A stretch of DNA of 29,352 bases from Candidatus Eiseniibacteriota bacterium (lineage in GTDB: Bacteria; JAFGKV01). Position 1 is the first letter of the stretch, and the number at the start of each line of letters is the position of its first letter. Location: assembly GCA_025453925.1 (NCBI GenBank), contig JALOPK010000006.1, positions 1 through 29,352 on the forward strand, in the 5' to 3' direction. The notes beneath the pieces are model-generated. The model was not told the origin of the DNA, searched no databases, and was given only the letters and a program-made list of their open reading frames with translations. Positions 23,556-29,352 of the stretch are shown here, piece by piece. A program made the translations under genes and the position numbers.

Positions 23556-23853
23556 CCGGAAGCGGACGCGTTCGTTCGAACTCGGACAGCGATTCGCGCC
23601 TGAGTCTTCCCGCGGTCCGCCCAAGCCCTTTCATGGCCATGCGAGGTTTGTTACTGGACAAGGGCGCCCCCCTCCCGCGCCCGGACTGTGGCCTTCCGAC
23701 ATGCCGGGCACACCGTATGCTGAATTCACCGACACCCTGCCACACGGGCGGGCCCTTCTCCCTGAATTGCGGCCGATCGTCCTGTCCGTGTGGTGTGAGT
23801 GGGAAGGCCCGCCCGTCGGCGGGAGGTGAATGGCCCGACCTGGAGGTGAACCC
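23556..23853 (+). other. Intergenic leader before the TonB-receptor gene
   Basis: This stretch of 298 bases has no supported gene. A weak promoter-like pair is present at 23694-23699 (TTCCGA) and 23716-23721 (TATGCT), spaced 16 bp, which would give a leader of about 125 nt. No hairpin with a U-run, riboswitch-like structure or operator repeat could be made out. GGAGGTG just before 23854 is the ribosome-binding site of the receptor gene. Confidence 0.25.
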
Positions 23854-26814
23854 ATGGTCAGAACGGTTCTCGCTTTGGTGATGTGTGGTGCGCTGCTCTC
23901 GACTGCGCATGCGGGCACCACCGGCAAACTCATGGGAAAAGTGCTCGACACCGACACCGGCGAAGCGCTTCCCTACGCCAACGTGATGGTGCGGGGCACG
24001 CAGCTTGGCGCCGCCGCCAACGAGACGGGTGACTACTACATCATCAATGTTCCCGTTGGAGAGTACGTGCTTATCGGCACCATGATGGGTTACCACGACC
24101 TTGAGATGCAGGGGGTGTGGGTCTCTGCTGACCTCACCACCCACATGGACCTGAAGATGACGCAGAAGGTGTTGGAGACGGCGCAGGTCATCGAGGTGAT
24201 CGTCGAGCGGCCCATGGTGGACCGGGGCATCACCGCCAGCACCAAAATCGTGGACGGCGATGTCATCGAGTCCATGCCGGTCTCGGATTTCACGCAGGTA
24301 ATCGCCACTCAGGCGGGGGTGGTTCAGACCGGAGGCCAGCGCTCCGGCGGCATGCATGTGCGGGGAGGCCGCTCTACCGAGATCACCTTCGTGGTTGACG
24401 GCGTGAACACCACCGACCCGGTCACCATGACCAGGGGCATCACAATCGACAACAACGCCATCGCGGAAATGACCGTGGTGGCGGGGGGCTTCAACGCCGA
24501 GTATGGGGAGGCCATGTCCGGCGTGGTCAACATCGTGACCAAGGAGGGGGGCGAGGATATCCACGGGGGCCTCGAGTACTACACCGACGACTTCCTCGGC
24601 ACCGACTACGACTATGGCACCAATGATGCCAACTTCAACCTGGGCGGGCCCATTCCTTTCCTCGGCAGCCGCGCGACGTTCTTCGCGTCGGGCGCCACGC
24701 GGAACACCGATGACCGCGCGCCGAGCATCTTGCCCAAACCCAACAACGACCGCCATCAGAAGAGCGGCGCGGGGAAACTCCGCTTCGCGCTGTCCCCGAC
24801 GGTCAAGCTCGTCCTTTCGGGCAACGCTTCGGAAACCGAGACGCACATCTACAACCATCAGCGGGCCCGGGGTAACTGGATGAAGGATCAGTTCTTCCAG
24901 CGCAACGGGAACAGCCAGCTCGGCGCGACGCTGACCCATTCGATCGGGGCAAGCACGTTCTACACCGTGAACCTCGCGCGCTTCAACACCTACATGAAGT
25001 ACTCCACGCAGGATGGTGCCCACTACACGGACTTCCAGGTCATCGGCCTTGGTCTCCCCTGGGTCGGCGAGGCTGCGGACTCCGTCCAGTATGCCGACGG
25101 GGGCTGGGCCTGGTACGACGTTGAGAACCAGCGTTGGTACGGCGAAGATGGAACCGGCAATCCGATCACGGAGGAGGAAGTCTGGATCCGTTACTACGAG
25201 CGCCAGCTCGACGGGGATGGGAACCCGTGGCTGACCAGGGACGAGAATGGCAACCTCATCTGGGGGACCCTTGCCTATCAACGAGAAGCGTTGAACCGGC
25301 GGTGGTTCGACACGGGCAACTGGGACTATGACGCCGACTCAACGGGGGTCGTGTACACTCCCTTCGATGCCGATGCGTACCTGGCCGAGGTCGAGGCGAG
25401 CCCCCAACACCGGAGCGACCTGTATCGCGGGGACATCCATGGCTGGTATCAGGCCGACCAGGACGAGTTCAACGACTTCTTCTACGACTTCCCCCCATGG
25501 TGGCATGATCGCAACACGACCCACTACACCGCGGACTTCGCGCTGGTGCACCAGCTCGGCCAGCACAACCAGGTCAAAACCGGTGCATTCTTGAGGAAGA
25601 GCACGCTGGAGCTCAAGGACCTGCAGTTCTACAATGACAATCCCTACACCGATCACTACAGACTCAAGCCCACCAATGCGGCGGCCTATCTCCAGGACAA
25701 GATCGAATACGAAGACCTGACCCTGAACGCCGGGCTCAGATGGGACTACTTCAACCCCGCGGCTCGCCACTTCGTCGACATGGAAAGCCTGGACTACGGC
25801 ACCCAGGAAGCCGACTCCAAGCAGCAGTGGAGCCCGCGGCTGGGCTTGTCTTTCGCGGTGAGCGACAGAAGCATCCTGTATGCGTCCTATGGGCACTTCT
25901 TCCAGCCGGTGGAGCTGGGCGAGCTCTATCAGGGTCTCAACGCGGATGTGACGTCGGGACTGCCCCTCCTGGGCAACCCGGATCTCCCCTCGGAGAAAAC
26001 CGTTGCCTACGAGGTGGGCATCCGTCACTCCTTCGACCCCAACCTGGCCGGAGAGGTGACGGCCTACTACAAGGATGTGGAGAACCTCCTGGCGACCAGG
26101 GAGATCATCGCCACCCTCCAGGACAACCCGGTCAACTACACGATCTTCCTCATTGAGGACTTCGCGGTGGTGAAGGGCGTGGACCTCACGCTCACCAAGC
26201 GGGCTACGGAGTCCCTCTCCGGCTCGGTGAGCTACTCCTACCTCGATGCCAAGGGGTCGGGGAGCTCGGCGCGGGAGTTCTACTATCTCTTCCAGGACAC
26301 CGAGACGCCGCTCGTCCGCCGGGAGTACCCGCTTGAGTTCGACGTGACCCACACGTTCCGCGCCAACCTGAATTTCTTCATGCCGCCCGGATTCGGTCCA
26401 TCGATCGTGGGTCTGCGGCCCCTGGCGGACATGAACACCAACCTTCAGTTCAACGTTGCCAGCGGCGCGCCGTATACGCCCACCGACTCGCGGGGCAATC
26501 CGGGAGAGGTCGGGTCACGCCGGCTGCCGTCGAACACGCGGACGGACCTCCGCGTCGACAAAAACCTCGCGGTCGGCCGGCTCCAATTCGGCCTCTTCGC
26601 CGACGTGCGTAACCTCTTCGACAGGGTGAACATCGTGGATGCCTACTCCAGGACCGGCAGGCCCGACGATGACGGCAATCCCCCGACCAGGGAGAGCTAC
26701 GCCAGCGAGGAGCAGTACCGTCGGGCCATCGAGAACTGGCGTGCGTACTGCAAGGATCCTGACAACTACGGCACGCCGCGGACGATCACCGTGGGCGCAA
26801 CGCTGAGCTTCTGA
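23854..26814 (+). CDS. TonB-dependent outer-membrane receptor with carboxypeptidase-regulatory-like domain
   Basis: This 986-residue outer-membrane receptor begins with a signal peptide cleaved after STAHA (about residue 20). A CarboxypepD_reg-like beta domain follows (about 24-105, GKVLDTDTGEALPYANVMVRGT), then a plug domain (about 130-235, with SMPVSDFTQVIATQAGV, HVRGGRSTEI and VVNIVTKEGG) and a 22-strand-type barrel ending in the aromatic TLSF. The region 390-560 is an unusually large W/Y/D-rich insertion with a calcium-loop-like DGDGNPWLTRDENGN. The ATG at 23854 follows GGAGGTG; an alternative ATG at 23830 has no better support. It imports or binds a large ligand using TonB energy. The downstream secreted FN3-type gene begins 41 bases later, so the two likely form a surface complex. 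The ligand is unknown. Confidence 0.9.
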   Translation: MVRTVLALVMCGALLSTAHAGTTGKLMGKVLDTDTGEALPYANVMVRGTQLGAAANETGDYYIINVPVGEYVLIGTMMGYHDLEMQGVWVSADLTTHMDLKMTQKVLETAQVIEVIVERPMVDRGITASTKIVDGDVIESMPVSDFTQVIATQAGVVQTGGQRSGGMHVRGGRSTEITFVVDGVNTTDPVTMTRGITIDNNAIAEMTVVAGGFNAEYGEAMSGVVNIVTKEGGEDIHGGLEYYTDDFLGTDYDYGTNDANFNLGGPIPFLGSRATFFASGATRNTDDRAPSILPKPNNDRHQKSGAGKLRFALSPTVKLVLSGNASETETHIYNHQRARGNWMKDQFFQRNGNSQLGATLTHSIGASTFYTVNLARFNTYMKYSTQDGAHYTDFQVIGLGLPWVGEAADSVQYADGGWAWYDVENQRWYGEDGTGNPITEEEVWIRYYERQLDGDGNPWLTRDENGNLIWGTLAYQREALNRRWFDTGNWDYDADSTGVVYTPFDADAYLAEVEASPQHRSDLYRGDIHGWYQADQDEFNDFFYDFPPWWHDRNTTHYTADFALVHQLGQHNQVKTGAFLRKSTLELKDLQFYNDNPYTDHYRLKPTNAAAYLQDKIEYEDLTLNAGLRWDYFNPAARHFVDMESLDYGTQEADSKQQWSPRLGLSFAVSDRSILYASYGHFFQPVELGELYQGLNADVTSGLPLLGNPDLPSEKTVAYEVGIRHSFDPNLAGEVTAYYKDVENLLATREIIATLQDNPVNYTIFLIEDFAVVKGVDLTLTKRATESLSGSVSYSYLDAKGSGSSAREFYYLFQDTETPLVRREYPLEFDVTHTFRANLNFFMPPGFGPSIVGLRPLADMNTNLQFNVASGAPYTPTDSRGNPGEVGSRRLPSNTRTDLRVDKNLAVGRLQFGLFADVRNLFDRVNIVDAYSRTGRPDDDGNPPTRESYASEEQYRRAIENWRAYCKDPDNYGTPRTITVGATLSF

Positions 26815-26855
26815 CCGTGGACGCCAGACGAAACGCGACGCAAGGAGGATTGACC

Positions 26856-29352
26856 ATGCGAAGACTGACCTGGATGGCGGTGATCGGGGCCATTACACTT
26901 CTGGGGGCGCCCCGCGTCGAGGCAGCGCGGAATCGGATGTCCTGCCCGGCGCTGCCCCCCCGGCCCCAGTACACACCCGCCACTCCTGACGCGACGTACC
27001 CCGCACGGGTAACGTGGGCGGGAGTGGGGCAGCTACGGTCCTACACGGTCACCAATGTGGGCCTCTTGGGGCTGTATGAGCCGCCCATCGGATGGGACGG
27101 CTACGACGGTACCTGGCCTGACAACGTGACCAACTGGAACGGATACTGCTGCGAATGGCCGGCGGGATCGCGACAGTACTACAACTTCACCAGCGCGCTG
27201 TGGGTGGGGGGGATCGTCCCCCGCGTCGTGGGGTCTGACACGGCGTACACGCCGCTGGTGACCACCGGCGCCTGGGAGCCCGACTGCCAGGCCGTGAGCC
27301 CGCTGTGGACCAGCAACCAGCTCATCGAACCTGCGGTGGACGGGCGCCCTCTGTTCACGCAACCGGGCGAGGATCCGGCGGCGGGACAGCTCGCGTGGGG
27401 CGATTCCGCCAGCTTCCCGGACTATCTCTACTATGCGCAGACCGACACGGCCTCCATCAATCCGAGGCGACGGGCGGCGTTCGGCACCAACGCCTATGAT
27501 CTCGCCCCCACGGACTTCGTGTCACAGATGGACACCTACTGCGCATTCGGCGACTACGAGCCTGATCAGGGTCGGTTTCTCTTCCCGTCCGACGGCTATG
27601 ACGTAGACCCGTTGGGCATACGGCTGGAGCAGCGGACCTATTCCTGGGGCTACGGCTTTGCCGCGAACTACATCTACGTTGACTACAAGATCACCAACAT
27701 GAACCCGTACCCCATCGACAGCGTCTATGTGGGCTACTTCATGGACAACGACGTGGGATCCGGCGACATCAATGTGGAAGGTGTGGGCGGAAATGACGAC
27801 CTGATCGGGTTCGATGTCGGGCTCAACCTCGGCTACAGCTACGACTCGGACTTCAACGAACCCGGCTGGAGCACCAATGCCGGGTACATCGGCATCGTCC
27901 TCTGCGACACTCCCCGGAACCCGGGCGCGGCCGCGCCGCTGGGTCTCACCGCCTTCTCCACCTGGGATCGCGAGGGACCCGAAGGGGATGTCGACCTCGA
28001 TGATCGGGATGCGCTCAAGTATGCGCAACTGAGGGGTACCAATATCCCCGCCGATCCCGACCCCAGGGTCTTCGAGACCTTCGAGGAACCGCAGGACGTC
28101 CGCCACCTCAGCGGCTCAGGACCCTATGTTCGCCTGCAGCCCGGCGAGACCATCAACGTCACCTGTGCCATCGTCATGGGCCAGAGCCTGGACGATCTGA
28201 AGGAAAACACCCGCCGCGCGGTGCAGCAGTTTGAGATGGGGTTTCTCGGAACGGCGCCGCCGCCCGCCCCGCGGGTCGTCGCCACGCCCCAGGACCGCCG
28301 CGTCTACTTGAGCTGGGATGACTCGCCTGAACAGGCGGTTGACTTCATCACCGGTGAACGCGACTTCGAGGGCTACCGCGTCTACCGCAGCCGGACCGGC
28401 GTCGAAGGTTCCTGGCAGCTTCTGGCCGACTACGACGCTGCCGACAGCCGTACGCCGAAAGCCGTGACCATGAGCTACGCCCGAGGCGCCAGCGAGCTGC
28501 AGTTCGGTTTCGTGGGCTTCTGGGGCACCGGTCCCGATACCCTGTCGTTCACCGGCAGCGAGTACGTGCTGGAGTTCCAGAGCGACTCAACGTTCACCGT
28601 GTTCAACGTCGACCAGCAGACCCTCTACGACTACAATGAGGAAGCCCGGGACATCTACTCCGGAGACTTCTGCGTTGTCGACGCAGCGAATGACGCTATC
28701 GTCTACCCCCAACCCGATCCTGCCAATCCCTACCACGGCAAATGGGTAGACGGGGCCCGCATCTACGTTGACGGGTGCTACGTCCAGATCTCGTCCGGCG
28801 AACTTGACCCGGAGGACCCTCCCGGCACGACCTACGTCCCGCTCCAGGGAGATCTCTTCGCGGTGGCGGGATTCGGCTGGGAGGAAGTGGGCGAGCAGAC
28901 CGGCCTGTTCTACTCCTATCTGGACGATGAGCTGATCAATGGGCTGACCTACTACTACGCCGTCACGTCATACGATCGGGGCGAGCCCTCACAGGACATC
29001 GAGCCTCTGGAATCCAGCATCACCCAGGCACGAGTCCGGGTGGTGCCGCGGTCCCGCGCCGCCGATCGGATGAATCCGGATGCCCGGTGGAGCAGGGTGT
29101 CGCCCGCCATCGGCACGGGGGAGATCTACCTCGCCGTGCAGCAGCCCTCGGCGCTCACGGGCCATACGTACCGGCTCGAATGCCTGGGGGAGGCCGGCCA
29201 GCCTTCGTGGGAGTGGGTGCTCCGCGATGTCGACACTCCCCGGGTGGTAAGCGACACCATGGCCATCCTGCGGTACGACTTCAGCGACGCGACGCAGGTC
29301 GAGGAGATCAGAGTGCCCGAGGATCTTGCCGACACCCCGTTGGTCGACGGTC
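26856..29352 (+). CDS. Secreted large beta-rich protein with FN3-like region, partner of TonB receptor (partial)
   Basis: The ATG at 26856 follows AAGGAGG, and the frame stays open to the window end (832 codons), so the C-terminus is missing. Residues 1-23 form a signal peptide (WMAVIGAITLLGAPRVEA). A long W/Y/N/D-rich beta region with Asp-rich, calcium-site-like turns (DNDVGSGD, DVDLDDRD) spans about 40-460. From about 467 (PPPAPRVVATPQDRRVYLSWDD) an FN3-type fold begins, with FEGYRVYRSRTG as its typical strand pair. It is followed by further beta sequence and a YYYAVTSYDRGEP strand. Such proteins commonly follow TonB receptors in FCB-group genomes and are predicted to be surface-exposed or secreted; a C-terminal sorting domain cannot be checked here. 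Its spacing of 41 bases from the receptor suggests one transcript. No enzymatic motif was recognised. Confidence 0.85.
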   Translation, partial: MRRLTWMAVIGAITLLGAPRVEAARNRMSCPALPPRPQYTPATPDATYPARVTWAGVGQLRSYTVTNVGLLGLYEPPIGWDGYDGTWPDNVTNWNGYCCEWPAGSRQYYNFTSALWVGGIVPRVVGSDTAYTPLVTTGAWEPDCQAVSPLWTSNQLIEPAVDGRPLFTQPGEDPAAGQLAWGDSASFPDYLYYAQTDTASINPRRRAAFGTNAYDLAPTDFVSQMDTYCAFGDYEPDQGRFLFPSDGYDVDPLGIRLEQRTYSWGYGFAANYIYVDYKITNMNPYPIDSVYVGYFMDNDVGSGDINVEGVGGNDDLIGFDVGLNLGYSYDSDFNEPGWSTNAGYIGIVLCDTPRNPGAAAPLGLTAFSTWDREGPEGDVDLDDRDALKYAQLRGTNIPADPDPRVFETFEEPQDVRHLSGSGPYVRLQPGETINVTCAIVMGQSLDDLKENTRRAVQQFEMGFLGTAPPPAPRVVATPQDRRVYLSWDDSPEQAVDFITGERDFEGYRVYRSRTGVEGSWQLLADYDAADSRTPKAVTMSYARGASELQFGFVGFWGTGPDTLSFTGSEYVLEFQSDSTFTVFNVDQQTLYDYNEEARDIYSGDFCVVDAANDAIVYPQPDPANPYHGKWVDGARIYVDGCYVQISSGELDPEDPPGTTYVPLQGDLFAVAGFGWEEVGEQTGLFYSYLDDELINGLTYYYAVTSYDRGEPSQDIEPLESSITQARVRVVPRSRAADRMNPDARWSRVSPAIGTGEIYLAVQQPSALTGHTYRLECLGEAGQPSWEWVLRDVDTPRVVSDTMAILRYDFSDATQVEEIRVPEDLADTPLVDG

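Noticed and set aside
23485-25281. Minus-strand open frame (598 codons) opposite the TonB receptor
   Set aside because: The plus-strand frame encodes signal peptide, plug and barrel motifs; the antisense product has Val/Gly/His-rich shadow composition.
1-29352. tRNA, rRNA, CRISPR array, insertion sequence or prophage
   Set aside because: No cloverleaf-type arms, regular spaced repeats, transposase motifs or phage genes were seen on reading both strands; a computed scan would be more sensitive for tRNAs.

Overview
High-GC bacterial DNA, densely packed, with frequent GTG/TTG starts, clear Shine-Dalgarno (SD) boxes and many 1-11 bp gene overlaps. A TonB-dependent receptor with an N-terminal carboxypeptidase-regulatory-like domain, followed by a large secreted FN3-type protein, points to a Gram-negative didermic organism. 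The style resembles uncultured FCB-group relatives (for example Eisenbacteria-, Latescibacterota- or Gemmatimonadota-like lineages). This placement is inference from protein style; no rRNA or marker gene is present.

Region A (about 1-9116, minus strand) is a catabolic operon. Read 5'->3' it encodes a fold-type II PLP enzyme, a TGS/uridine-kinase-type nucleoside kinase, a PreT/GltD-like FAD/Fe-S oxidoreductase, a PreA-like FMN/Fe-S dehydrogenase, an SsnA-like aminohydrolase and a second PLP enzyme of threonine-synthase type with a zinc ribbon. The last four genes are mostly joined by 4-7 bp overlaps. The set recalls the ygfK/ssnA/ygeX purine-breakdown cluster of enteric and gut bacteria, but with a split YgfK-like reductase, different PLP enzymes and a nucleoside kinase. 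The PreA-like subunit lacks the catalytic-loop cysteine of dihydropyrimidine dehydrogenase. This is the best candidate in the window for a poorly described pathway. Beyond it, at the left edge, lies a coiled-coil gene cut by the window.

Region B (about 9300-20509) contains a GT-C type membrane glycosyltransferase gene, a convergent alpha-glucan phosphorylase, and then a plus-strand overlapping series: a membrane protein fused to a helix-hairpin-helix-like tail, an FAD oxidoreductase, a GT-C protein with an extra N-terminal beta-rich domain, another GT-C protein, and a TatD-linked-type radical SAM protein. The membrane genes look like a lipid-linked glycan or glycolipid assembly set.

Region C (20703-23555) holds housekeeping-type genes: an MTRFR/ArfB-like ribosome-rescue release factor, L-2-hydroxyglutarate oxidase and an EamA transporter. 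Region D (23854-end) holds the TonB receptor and its secreted partner, which runs off the window.

No tRNA, rRNA, CRISPR array, insertion sequence or transposase was seen.
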